DNA of 26,624 bases from UBA7396 sp047637875. GTDB taxonomy: Bacteria; Patescibacteriota; Gracilibacteria; BD1-5; UBA6164. Positions 1 through 8,384 of the stretch are shown here, one piece after another. Where the stretch lies: positions 1 to 26,624 of the forward strand of contig JBLJBH010000003.1 in NCBI GenBank assembly GCA_047637875.1, given 5' to 3'. Positions within the stretch are counted from its first letter, which is position 1, and each line of letters starts with the position of its first letter. Position numbers and translations under genes: made by a program. The notes beneath the pieces are model-generated. The model ran no database searches, was not told the origin of the DNA, and was given only the letters and a program-made list of their open reading frames with translations.

Positions 1-35
1 TAGTGACATTTCTATTTTTTACGATAGTGACATTT
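1..35. repeat. Short direct repeat TAGTGACATTT, two copies
   Basis: TAGTGACATTT occurs at 1-11 and again at 25-35, 24 bp apart. No gene is visible between position 1 and the tRNA promoter. Short spaced repeats like this occur at the ends of some insertion sequences, so this may be the edge of an element outside the window. That is inference from the pattern alone. Confidence 0.3.
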
Positions 36-67
36 TAACTTTTAAAATTACAAAATTACAAAATAAA

Positions 68-95
68 TTTGCATAATATTTTTTTTCTATATAAT
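68..95 (+). promoter_or_regulatory. Putative promoter of tRNA-Phe
   Basis: TTTGCA at 68-73 and a perfect TATAAT at 90-95 are separated by 16 bp. The start would fall near 102, about 20 bases before the tRNA. This is a good sigma70-type match in the expected place. Confidence 0.6.
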
Positions 96-120
96 AACAA
101 AGCTTTAAAAGCAAACCTAA

Positions 121-195
121 GCCGGGTTAGCTCAGTGGTAGAGCAGCGGACTGAAAATCCGTGTGTCGCAAGTTCAATCCTCGCACTCGGCACCA
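121..195 (+). tRNA. tRNA-Phe (GAA anticodon), CCA encoded
   Basis: A full cloverleaf can be drawn. The acceptor stem is GCCGGGT with ACTCGGC (one G-T pair). The D arm is GCTC-AGTGGTA-GAGC. The anticodon arm has loop CTGAAAA, so the anticodon is GAA (Phe). There is a 5-base variable loop and a T arm with loop TTCAATC. The discriminator A is at 192 and CCA at 193-195 is encoded. The T stem (GCAAG with CTCGC) has one A-C mismatch at the third pair. The stop codon of a serine recombinase on the other strand begins two bases after the CCA, so the 3' end of this tRNA is a candidate attachment site for the island to its right. Confidence 0.95.
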
Positions 196-198
196 TTT
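190..198. repeat. Candidate left attachment core GCACCATTT
   Basis: This 9-bp sequence spans the end of tRNA-Phe (including CCA) and the first bases beyond it. It is repeated identically and in the same orientation at 18257-18265, near where island genes give way to chromosomal peptidoglycan genes. The 18-kb span between the copies holds the recombinase, restriction and replication genes. Assignment as attL is inference; a 9-bp repeat can occur by chance. Confidence 0.4.
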
Positions 199-1936
199 AT
201 GTTAAAAAAAAATCTAATCCCTCGTTAAGCTCTAATATAACAGACTTACGAGGGGTTATTTTTATGTTCAAAAACAGAATTTCATTAATTTTTCTCTTTT
301 GAACATAAGAAGCCTTTTTATAGATAGCAGAGGCATTTCTTAGTAAATCAGTGATAACTTCATATTTAAATAAAATATCATTATTTTTTTGATTTACATT
401 GTTTACTTCTGAATTTAAATCATTTAAAACTTTTTCTATTTTCTTTTTTTCTTCTTGATAAATCGTTTCTTCATTTTCATCTCTCATTTTTCAAAGATTA
501 TTTTTAATAAAATCTTTTAATTTGTTTTCCATTTTTCAAATTTGTATATTTAACAACCTTTTTTGCTCTTTTATATCAAAATCCCCCCTATCAATTCTTT
601 CTTTGATAAGGATTAACAAATTTCAATAATCTTCCTCTGTTATTTTTATTTTTTTCAGTAATTTTAAGATTTCTTTTTCTATTTCTTCGTATGTAATACT
701 TAATTTTACTTGATTACAAGCATATTTTATTTGATGTGGTTGAACTATATCTCAATAATCCAAATTATTATTTCCTGTTTGTTGTTTTAATTCTTTAAGT
801 TTAGGAACAAATCTTTTTTCGAAATTAGGTAAAGTACAATTAAAATTATACTTTCCATCTTCTGTAATAAGCATTTCATTATGTATCGCCATTATATCAT
901 CAATATGTGGTTTTACTTTATTTTGTGTTCTTACCAATTTTCATTCTCAAACTCCTCATATTTGATATATAAGTTGAGTAAATTCATCTTCTGTAATAAG
1001 AGGTTCATAATAATCATTTTTTTCTCTTAAATCTACTTCCTGTTTTCAATAGACAAAAACTCAATAATAAAAAGAGTCTCTCCAAACTTGATAAAGTTTC
1101 GTATCCATAGCTTTTCACTCTCTTCATTTATCATTTTTAAATTCCCTTTTAAATCAATTATCATTTAAATATTTTGCAATATTTTCATCACTTTCATTTT
1201 TCAATTTCATCATAAAAGCTTCTCTCATAAGGGGGAAATTCACTGGATGTGGCATATGATATCCTGTTTCCTCATCTATATAATACCCCATTTTATATAT
1301 TCAAACAGCTTTTCATTTTGCGTGGGCAGAATAACTTCATCTTGCACTATCTTCACTTAGTTTGTCTGAATATTGCTTAGAAAACACAAACCACATTCAT
1401 AGCATCATTTTCCCACTTGCATTATTTTCAAAGTGAAAATTTGTGTATTTCAAATCAACTTTTCCTTCATCTACCAAATTGATAATCTCTCATCATTCAA
1501 CCATATTTCTCGCTTGTCTATCTGGTGAATATGATAAAATTCATTTAATTTTTCAGGTTTTAATGAGTGAAATAAGTTTTAACCATTTTTTCCTTATTCC
1601 TGGTGTTTTTCAAGATTTTTGTTCTTCTATAATGAATAAATTTTGAGTTTTTTCTCTCAATGCTTCATCTTCGATAGTTTCAGTACTGGTTTTCTTTTTT
1701 AGTCAAAGAAATTCATTTTCTTTAAAATCAAAATGAGAAAAAAGTGAGTTTTTTTCCATTAATTTTATATTGTTAACCAAAGCAAAATTATAACAAACTC
1801 TAATTTGGTCTTCAATTGATTGCGTTTGTTTTCCTGATGCCTCATCTGTTGATTTTCTCACATAAATTACATATTCTATTTCTTCTATATTTTCTATTTT
1901 TTTGATTTTAGTTCTCGATGTTTTTGATATAACCAT
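197..1936 (-). CDS. Large serine recombinase (site-specific integrase)
   Basis: The 579-residue product is read through many UGA-Gly codons. The N-terminal resolvase domain has YVRKSTDE (residues 25-32), with Ser29 the expected nucleophile, and a later arginine segment, ILSYSPDRQARN. A Recombinase-type DNA-binding domain follows (FVFSKQYSDKLSEDSARG, then YYGVFVYGKQ and YEPLITEDEF). The C-terminal third is Lys/Glu-rich and probably coiled-coil; I see no CxxC zinc-ribbon cysteines, so that part is degenerate compared with phage integrases of this family. Such enzymes join attP and attB through a Ser-DNA intermediate. The stop lies against the 3' end of tRNA-Phe, the usual place for an integrase at the edge of its element. 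ATG 1936 follows an extended -10. Function is confident; activity is unknown. Confidence 0.9.
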
Positions 1937-1969
1937 AATAAATATAAATTAAATTATAAATTGCTCATC

Positions 1970-1979
1970 ATTATACATA
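1970..1979 (-). promoter_or_regulatory. Putative extended -10 promoter of the recombinase gene
   Basis: On the minus strand, TATG directly precedes a perfect TATAAT (1975 down to 1970), about 34 bases upstream of the recombinase ATG. No good -35 box is seen at the usual distance, which is tolerable for an extended -10 promoter. Confidence 0.45.
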
Positions 1980-2015
1980 TTTTCATATAAAAGTATAGAT
2001 AATTTAAAAATTTTT

Positions 2016-2051
2016 GTGTGTTTAGAATATGTGACAACATTTATTTTTTAA
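2016..2051 (+). promoter_or_regulatory. Island upstream element, copy 1
   Basis: GTGTGTTT at 2016-2023 is followed by TTATTTTTTAA at 2041-2051, 12 bases before the ATG at 2063. The same two blocks precede four other lone genes of the island. The role is unknown: it could be a promoter, an operator or a leader element. Confidence 0.4.
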
Positions 2052-2062
2052 TTTTCTTAAAA

Positions 2063-2632
2063 ATGTGAAAAATTAATAAAAATACTTTTAATATAAGGCA
2101 AATATTATTTATCTCTAGTTTAAGAGAAAATATATTTAGAGAGCAACTTTTTGTAAACAGTGAAATTGATTTGATAATTTATTATGATAAAGATATAAAT
2201 GACTTTAAATTCGGTAAATTTGAGGATATTAATGGAAAAAATATCGAAGTTATTTATACTTTACCGTGGTGATATTCTAGGATAAATGAAACCGTAGATT
2301 TTTCAAATATGTATATGGATATTTATATAGATTTTTGCTCTAGTTCAAAAGATGAAATAAAGAAAATATTGTCAAAAGAAGTAAAATTTAGCAATGAAGA
2401 CTTTGAAAAGTTTTATATCGAATTATTAAAATTAAAAGAAAAAGATTACTGAGATGATTGGCTGATTTTTTATATTTTTATTTCAGATTTAAGTGAAAAA
2501 AGTAAGCTTTTTGATAACTACTTCGATATAGTTCGCTTTAAAGAATATATGAGGCAAAAAATTGAAAGCAACGAGCTGAAAGATGTGGAAGATATTGTTT
2601 TAAATTTTAGATACGAAAATATTTACCAATAA
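2063..2632 (+). CDS. Hypothetical protein, 189 aa
   Basis: An open frame of 189 residues begins MGKINKN, with UGA as the second codon, and ends FRYENIYQ. The product is rich in Asp, Lys, Tyr, Phe and Ile, with an aromatic stretch (LPWGYSRIN) and alternating hydrophobic segments typical of a soluble protein. I see no signal peptide, membrane segment or catalytic motif that I recognise. It is transcribed divergently from the serine recombinase and followed 35 bases later by another small gene, so the two probably form a unit ending at the hairpin near 2990. ATG 2063 was chosen because it directly follows the shared T-rich upstream element. Confidence 0.7.
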
Positions 2633-2667
2633 ATACTTTATTAATTTTACTTTATAACTTTAAAAAT

Positions 2668-2946
2668 ATGAATGAAAATTTTATTTCTTTTGATACTTTT
2701 GCAGATTTATACGACAATACTTACTTTGATTTAACTTATTATGATTTATATACTGATAATGAACAATACCCTTTATGAGCAAAAATACTAGAAGACCAAG
2801 GTAACTCTTATGCCTTTGCAATAAATAAAGACTGAATAATACTTCCTGTTGATAATATTGAAGATATTTATATTACTTATTTCATTCGAAAAGTTGATTT
2901 AAATGATTGAATAGAAGAAATGAAAAAGAAATATTCTTTAGAATAA
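2668..2946 (+). CDS. Hypothetical acidic protein, 92 aa
   Basis: The 92-residue product (MNENFISFDTFADLYDN... to KKKYSLE) is strongly acidic in its first half, with a Tyr/Asp-rich run, and ends in a short basic helix. It contains three UGA-Gly codons. No family is recognised. It lies 35 bases after the 189-aa gene in the same direction and 15 bases before a strong terminator hairpin. Small acidic proteins next to defence genes can be anti-restriction or immunity factors, but nothing specific here shows that. Confidence 0.65.
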
Positions 2947-2961
2947 TTTAGTATAGACCCA

Positions 2962-2990
2962 AAAAAAGACCTAAAAATTAGGTCTTTTTT
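2962..2990. terminator. Bidirectional intrinsic terminator
   Basis: Arms at 2962-2974 and 2978-2990 pair perfectly over 13 bp around a 3-base loop. The core is GACCTAA/TTAGGTC, flanked by A and T tracts that serve as U-tracts on either strand. It separates the convergent 92-aa gene (plus) and hsdM (minus), whose stop is at 2992. Confidence 0.85.
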
Positions 2991-2991
2991 G

Positions 2992-4416
2992 CTATTTTAT
3001 AATCTTTCTCAATTCGCTAACCAACACTTTTATTTCATCATCATTTTTTTCAATATTTTCAATGATTTCAAGTGGGCTTCTTAAAACTTCTTCTTTCGCT
3101 TTATTTGGATTTTTCGCTGATAAATCATAATCTTTTATATCTTTTACATTTATAATCCAAGAATTTTCTCAAATTTCTCTTTTTTTGAGTAAATTTGGAA
3201 TATCCTTTATTTCTTCGTAGGTGATAGGTTTATTTTTTGTCAAAGTTCTTCAAAGATTGATTTCGTAATACCAAATATCTTTCGTACTTCATTCCCTATC
3301 AAAGAAAATCACATTTGTTTTTACTCAGCTGTAAGGCAAGAATACTCAGGCTGGAAGAGAGATAATACTATGAAGATTATAGTTTTCTAGCAATTCTTTT
3401 TTGATATCTTGAAAAGCATTTCCAGTATTAAATAAAACTCATTCTGGGATAATAATTCAGGCTTTTCCTCAAAGTTTTAGATTTTTGTAGATATGTTGTA
3501 AAAATAACATTTCCGTTGCATTGGTTTTGAATGGGAAGTTATTTTGAATAAGCTCTTTTTCTTTTCATCCAAAAGGAGGATTTGCAAGGATTATATCATA
3601 TCTATCTTTTTCTTGAATTTGTCTGATATCTTGAGTAAGAGTATTTTTCTTGCTAATATTTGGGTTATTTATCCCGTGTAAAATCATATTCATCACTCAC
3701 ATAATGTAGGCAAGTCCCGTTTTTTCGTTTCAGAAAAAAGTCTTATTTTTCAAAAATTCGAGCTCTTTATCATTCTTTTCTTGACTATTCATATGATTGA
3801 AAGCCTCAATCAAGAAACCACAACTTCCCGTTGATGGGTCATATACCGTTTGTCCAATTCTTGGGTCGATAGTATCCACCATTATTTTGATGATACTTCT
3901 AGGAGTATAAAATTCTCAACTATTTCATCCATCATTCCCCATTCATTGAAGCAAATCTTCATAAATATGTGAGAGCTCAAAAAGGTCTTCTTGTTTTTGA
4001 AAATTTAAATCATCAATAATATCAAGTATTTCTCTAAGTGTATGTCAGCTTTCTATTCTATTATCGATAAAATGATAGATTTCTCCGATTTTATACTTGA
4101 TTGAGTGATAATCTTCATTTATGTTTCTAAAGCTCTTTAAATACGGAAATAACTCTTTATTTACGAAGTCTTTTAAGTCATCTCAAGAGATTTTTCAGCC
4201 TTGCATATTTATCCAGGTTTTCCATCTGAATTTTTCTTCTAAGATATAATTATAAGTTTTTCCATCCAAAAAAGCATTATCATTTTCTCTTTGTTCATAG
4301 TCATCTAAAAATTTTAAAAATAAAATCCAGCTGATTTGCTCTGTGTAGTGCATAGCACCTGAGATACCATCATCTCTTCTTAATATGTCGGTAATTCTTG
4401 AAATTTGTTGTTTCAT
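2992..4416 (-). CDS. hsdM: Type I restriction-modification methyltransferase subunit (M)
   Basis: The 474-residue N6-adenine methyltransferase subunit pairs with HsdS to methylate, and with HsdR to cut unmodified DNA. The N-terminal helical domain starts MKQQISRITDILRRDDG. The SAM-binding motif is DPSTGSCGF (from about residue 193) and the catalytic motif is NPPF (from about residue 279) in ILANPPFGGKEKE, whose second Gly is UGA. Later segments (AGIIIPEGVLF, LPAGVFLPYSGVKTNVIFF) match the family, and the length is usual. It starts 2 bases after the AbiE toxin stop and is separated from hsdS by the AbiE pair, so it is probably expressed from the AbiE promoter. It ends at the terminator at 2962-2990. 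Confidence 0.96.
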
Positions 4417-4418
4417 AT

Positions 4419-5273
4419 TTATTTTTTAAATGATAAAATAAATTTATATATTTCCTCAAAATCAAACGAGAAATCATTATTCAAAACTGGTTTTAAGTCT
4501 GTCTCAACTTGTTTTTTTAAATTTTCAAAATTTTCTTCTAGTGTATATTTGTAATCTACTTCTTTGAGTTTTATTTCAAGTAATTTTTTAAAATCTTTAT
4601 CTTCAAAATCAAAATTTCAAAATTGTTTTACATACCAAATATCAAAAAAATCTCTAATTGCTGGGATGGTTCTTGTAAGACTTGCTCTTAATTTTTCTGC
4701 TATTGACTCTCTCAAATCAATGCAATTTATAAAATGAGCTCAAAAAATATTTTCTTCCATTATTTTATCAATATAAATTGATTTTATTTCTCAAGGAATT
4801 GCTTTTAATTGTAAATTATTTTTTAAAGAAATATCTATTTTTATAGTTTGGATAGAATTATTAATCACCGAAGTATATTCAAAAGTGAACATAGCGAGTT
4901 TATAACTATCAAATTTTGTTCTTTCTTCCCTTAAATTTATTCATAATATTTTTAAATCTTCTATGAAATTATTTTCATATTCTTTTAATAATGTTTTTCT
5001 CGCTCTTGCTCATAAATCAGTATTTATAACAAAGTCTAAATCTTCACTCATCCTAAAATATGGAAAATATATTTTATTCAAACAAGTTCATCACTTAAAA
5101 ATCAAATCAGGATATTTTTCTCAAAATTTTATCAAAATCAAAGTCAGTAAAAAATCTTTTTCAAACTTATAGTCATCAAATCAAGGATTATTCCAAGACA
5201 AGATTTTCATAAATTGTAATTTATTTATATCTGGGTATATACCTAAAAACTTTTTAATATTCTTTATAAACAT
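4419..5273 (-). CDS. abiEii: AbiEii-type nucleotidyltransferase toxin
   Basis: The 284-residue protein has hallmarks of the AbiEii/AbiGii family of type IV toxin-antitoxin systems. FKGGTCLNKI (GGT at residues 61-63) is followed by RMSEDLDF (residues 74-81), the nucleotidyltransferase active-site signature. A later IKIDIS supplies a third acidic residue, and RESIAEKLRASL...AIRDFFDIW is the typical Lys/Arg segment. Characterised relatives transfer nucleotides to RNA and block growth, including during phage infection. It overlaps the end of the upstream gene by 10 bases and precedes hsdM by 2 bases, so all three look co-transcribed. ATG 5273 gives the full domain. Confident at family level; the RNA target is unknown. 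Confidence 0.88.
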
Positions 5274-5854
5274 ATTTTTATTTTATTAATCTTATCTACA
5301 ACTTTTTTAATAGGATATTTCTCTAAATTTTTTTCTAAAATATCTTTATCTAATTTATTATAAATATCTACAAATATTTTATCATCATAATCTATATAAT
5401 CTCTCACATATTCTAAAAATAATCTTTCTTTTGTCATAAAATTAATTTTATAAGAATTCATCATTTTGGTTTCTTTTCCATAAAAAAATTCTTTTTTAAC
5501 TTTTTTAAATTTAAATTTCATTCACATTATTTCTAATTCTTTTGAATATTTTAGGTTATAAACAGTAAAAATATTTGAAACTTGTGTAATAAATCATTTT
5601 TTATTATACATATCAAATCAAGCAAACATAAAATCCTTAAAGTCCATATATGCTCATCATAAAATATATGGGTCTTTAAAAGAAGAAATCATATTATTAA
5701 AATAAGTTTCTCATTTTTTTATAACAGAGATATATTTTAAATTAACTAAATCATCTATATTATATTTTCTTTCGGATATTTTTATTAATTTTAACAAAAA
5801 ATCTTTTTTTAAAATTAAATCATCAATATTACTTAATTTTTCCTTTATATTCAT
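5264..5854 (-). CDS. abiEi: Probable AbiEi-type antitoxin/regulator
   Basis: The 196-residue product begins MNIKEKLSNIDDLILKKDF. It sits directly before an AbiEii toxin with a 10-base overlap, the usual antitoxin-toxin order. The C-terminal half (KEFFYGKETKMMNSYKINFMT, then KERLFLEYVRDYIDYDD) fits the AbiEi C-terminal domain pattern of a strand-rich region followed by an ER-x-L-x-(D/E)-Y-x-RDY helix. The N-terminal winged helix expected for promoter binding is short and weak, so the call leans on context. Characterised AbiEi proteins bind inverted repeats in their own promoter; such a repeat lies at 5882-5905. Several glycines, including a tandem pair, are UGA. Confidence 0.72.
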
Positions 5855-5881
5855 AAAAAATAAATAAAATTATATTTTCAT

Positions 5882-5905
5882 AATTCCTATTAAATAATAA
5901 GAATT
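5882..5905 (-). promoter_or_regulatory. Candidate AbiEi operator (inverted repeat)
   Basis: AATTCCTATT (5882-5891) and AATAAGAATT (5896-5905) form an inverted repeat matching at 9 of 10 positions around a 4-base spacer. It lies between the putative -10 box and the antitoxin ATG at 5854, over the expected start of transcription, where autorepression would act. Binding is inferred from characterised AbiE systems. Confidence 0.5.
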
Positions 5906-5919
5906 CGCAAATTAGAAAT

Positions 5920-5947
5920 AGTATAATATTTTTATCTTAAATTGCAA
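5920..5947 (-). promoter_or_regulatory. Putative promoter of abiEi-abiEii-hsdM
   Basis: On the minus strand, TTGCAA (5947-5942) and TATACT (5925-5920) are separated by 16 bp, a good sigma70-type match between the end of hsdS and the antitoxin start. It could make abiE and hsdM independent of the hsdS transcript. Confidence 0.55.
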
Positions 5948-5960
5948 AAAAAACTTGTTT

Positions 5961-7112
5961 TTACTCTTTCACCAATCTTCCCTCAAAAGCATCTTTTAGC
6001 AAACTTTGTTTGAGTTCTTCTAACTCTTTTAATTGCAATTCATATTTTGTTTTTAACTCTTTGTTTTTTGCAAATACTTCATCTAAATATGAGACAATTT
6101 CTTTTTGTTTTTGAAGTGGTGGGAGTGGGATTTGGATTTGGTCTAAATAAGTTTTACTTATATTTGGTTGTGCTCATCAAAAACTATCTTTAATTATTTG
6201 TTCTCTTCTTGAAAGCAAAAAGTAAAATAGATATTTTTCTACAAATAAATTAAATAAATTTTGAATAGAACAAACTGCTTGATTTGTTGTTGAGTCAAAA
6301 TCAAGTATTCATAATTTTCAAGCAGTTGCTCAATAAAGAGCAATAAGTAAAGTTCATTTTTTGAAAATTTTTGCAGAAGAATTTTTTAATCAAATTTCTG
6401 TTATAAATTCTTCAGATGAATTTATTTTTAAATTATCATTTAACTCTCAGGATTTTAACCAAGGAATATTTCATCACCAATATTCTTTTTTATCTCTTAA
6501 TGGAGTTCATCAACTTGTTGTTTTTGAAATCTCTCATAATTTCTTCATTTCATACTCTCACTCACTAAAAACTTTTTCTAGAATACTTTTATTTAATTCT
6601 TCAAGATTTTTTAGATTTTCTTTTGTGAGATTTATATTTTTATCTATGTTTTCAAAAGCTGAGTCTAGTTTTTGGACTATGAGTTTTTGAGTTGGAATTG
6701 GTGGAAGTGGAAAATCAATATTTTTAATTTGATTAGATGATATATGTTTTACTGTGACAAAAGGTGTATTATCTTCAATAATTTTTAAATACTGATTTAT
6801 TCAATAGTAAATGTATTTTAAATTTATATCATTCATAATTGGTAAAAGTCTACAAACTCTTTGATTTAACAAGGCATCTAATCAATTCCACATATAACAT
6901 TTAAATTCTCAATCCATTCAAATTAAAAAATCTCATTTTTTTACAATAAATTCATCTTTAATTTCTCATTTATATCTAGTATTTGTATTACTATTTTTTA
7001 TATCTCTAATTCTTATAATTGGAAATCATTCAATCTCATTAAATAATTTAGAGTCAAATGCATATCAATTTTGAATTTTTAAAATTTCTCAAAGTTTTTT
7101 TGTTGGGTACAT
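5961..7112 (-). CDS. hsdS: Type I restriction-modification specificity subunit (S)
   Basis: The 383-residue protein has two target-recognition domains, each followed by a helical spacer. Domain 1 starts MYPTKKLGEILKIQNGYAFDS and ends PLPPIPTQKLIVQKLDSAF before a long helix. Domain 2 starts YEMKKLGEISKTTSGGTPL, includes NIPWLKSGEL and GGAQPNIS, and ends PLPPLQKQKEIVSYLDEVF before the final helix. These are the typical conserved regions of HsdS and define a bipartite DNA target. Both Gly in SGGTP-type motifs and many others are UGA. Length is near the family norm and both halves are intact. It is 226 bp downstream of fic and 106 bp upstream of the AbiE pair rather than next to hsdM. Confidence 0.95.
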
Positions 7113-7197
7113 AGGTTTATTTTATATTATTTTTATAGATTGAATTTAAAAAATCTTTTCATAATTGTGATATCTCAAAAAATCACTTTTGGAATTG

Positions 7198-7280
7198 AAT
7201 TCTACTCGAACTGTAGCTTTTATAGCTTGTGCGTTCCCCACCTTACATTTTAGTATAATTGGGATAGAGTAGAATTTTTT
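7198..7280. other. Inverted-repeat-bounded intergenic element between fic and hsdS
   Basis: AATTCTACTC (7198-7207) and GAGTAGAATT (7267-7276) form a perfect 10-bp inverted repeat around 59 bases, followed on the plus strand by a T tract to 7280. A plus-strand RNA would fold with a long closing stem and end in U, like a small structured RNA or terminator. On the minus strand the same stretch has an open frame with no ATG, VGNAQAIKATVRVEF onward to a stop at 7146; a GTG could start it. The interval is richer in G and C than its surroundings. I cannot decide between an RNA, a gene remnant and a small mobile repeat. Confidence 0.4.
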
Positions 7281-7302
7281 TATTGATTAAATTTATAAAC
7301 TT

Positions 7303-7334
7303 TTTCTGGTCCTTTTCTGGTCCATTTCTGGTCC
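7303..7334. repeat. Three tandem copies of TTTCTGGTCC at 11-bp period
   Basis: TTTCTGGTCC occurs at 7303-7312, 7314-7323 and 7325-7334, each 11 bp from the last, just after the fic stop. The period is about one helical turn, so a protein could bind one face of the DNA. It could also be a worn coding tail of fic: a +1 shift at the fic stop would read on through the repeats. Confidence 0.6.
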
Positions 7335-7338
7335 AAAA

Positions 7339-8379
7339 TTATTTCTTTAATTTATAATATACTAATTTCCCAGTTCAAATCATCTCTAAAACTCACTTAT
7401 CAAGCAAAACTTGTAATTCTCTTTTCATAGTCGTTCTCCCAAAATCAAACTTTTCTAAATAATCTTTCATTTGAGTTTTTGAATTTTCTTTCGTAAATAA
7501 AACAATATGTAATTGTCTATTTGTTAATCCTAAATCTTTCAATTTTATTTCAAATAAATCGTCTTGTTTTATTTCAGAAATTTGCTTTTTTAGGTTATTG
7601 AGTTCCACTTCTATTCCTCTCAAAAAATACTCTAAAAAATAAGTACTATCAATTCATTTTTCAAAAATAGTATAAAAATCAGTTCCTATATTTATAGCTT
7701 TATAGTAATTATTCAAATCATTATCATAATATTCTTCTAATGAAAAATATTTCTTTGTATTAAATCAATTTTGATATAAAAAAAGTTGAGTCAGAGCTCT
7801 TGAAGTTCTTCCATTTCAATCTATAAAAGGATGAATAATAACAAAATAATGATGTAATAATCCAGCTCTAATAAGAGGTGAAATTTCTTTTTTTGTATTT
7901 ATAAAATCAAGTAATTCATCCATAAATTTTGGTACATCACTAAATTCAGGAGGCATATAAACTATTCCTCCATTAGCATTATAAACAGCATTTTGTTGCT
8001 CTCTATATTTATTTTGAAGACCCAGAGATAAAATATCTTTTGTTGTTAATTTATGAATAGTAAAAATATCTTTATGTGTAATTTGTTTCTCGTTTTCTTT
8101 TGTCTCAATATAATCAAGAACCTTTAAATAATTTTCTAATTCTTTTTTATCTCTCGGTCTTGCCAAAATATCTTTTCCATCCACTAAATCAGTCGCCTCT
8201 TCTAATGTAATTTTACTCCCCTCTATACGAGTCGAAAAAACTCAAGACCTTAATCTTGCTATTTTTTTCAATTTTTGTTCCCATTCTGGCACTATTGAAG
8301 CATTTTCAATCACTCACCAAATAGAACGAATATTTTCTATACTAGCGATGATTTTATCAGTAATTTTATAGTGTATCAT
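7339..8379 (-). CDS. Fic domain protein (probable AMP transferase) with C-terminal winged helix
   Basis: The 346-residue protein has the canonical Fic motif HPFIDGNGR (residues 183-191), catalytic His183 and the Gly after Asp encoded by UGA. Upstream, STRIEG (residues 49-54) fits the (S/T)xxxE(G/N) inhibitory motif, in which Glu53 would block ATP binding, so this looks like an N-terminally autoinhibited Fic. A Fic_N-like segment (PEWEQKLKKIARLRSG) precedes it. The last 80 residues (LTNRQLHIVLF...LLDKGVLEMIG) resemble a winged helix. Fic enzymes usually move AMP from ATP to a hydroxyl on a target protein. It starts 5 bases after the hsdR stop and is co-transcribed with it. Fic genes are often found in type I restriction loci; the target is unknown. 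Confidence 0.9.
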
Positions 8380-8384
8380 AAAAA

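Noticed and set aside
69..302. Plus-strand reading frame across the tRNA
   Set aside because: It is simply the tRNA-Phe gene and the antisense of the recombinase end read as protein.
6361..6690. Plus-strand 109-codon reading frame
   Set aside because: It is antisense to hsdS, which has two full recognition domains there.
7303..7334. CRISPR or long tandem array
   Set aside because: There are only three 10-11 bp copies and no spacers; no CRISPR-like repeat or cas gene was seen anywhere in the window.
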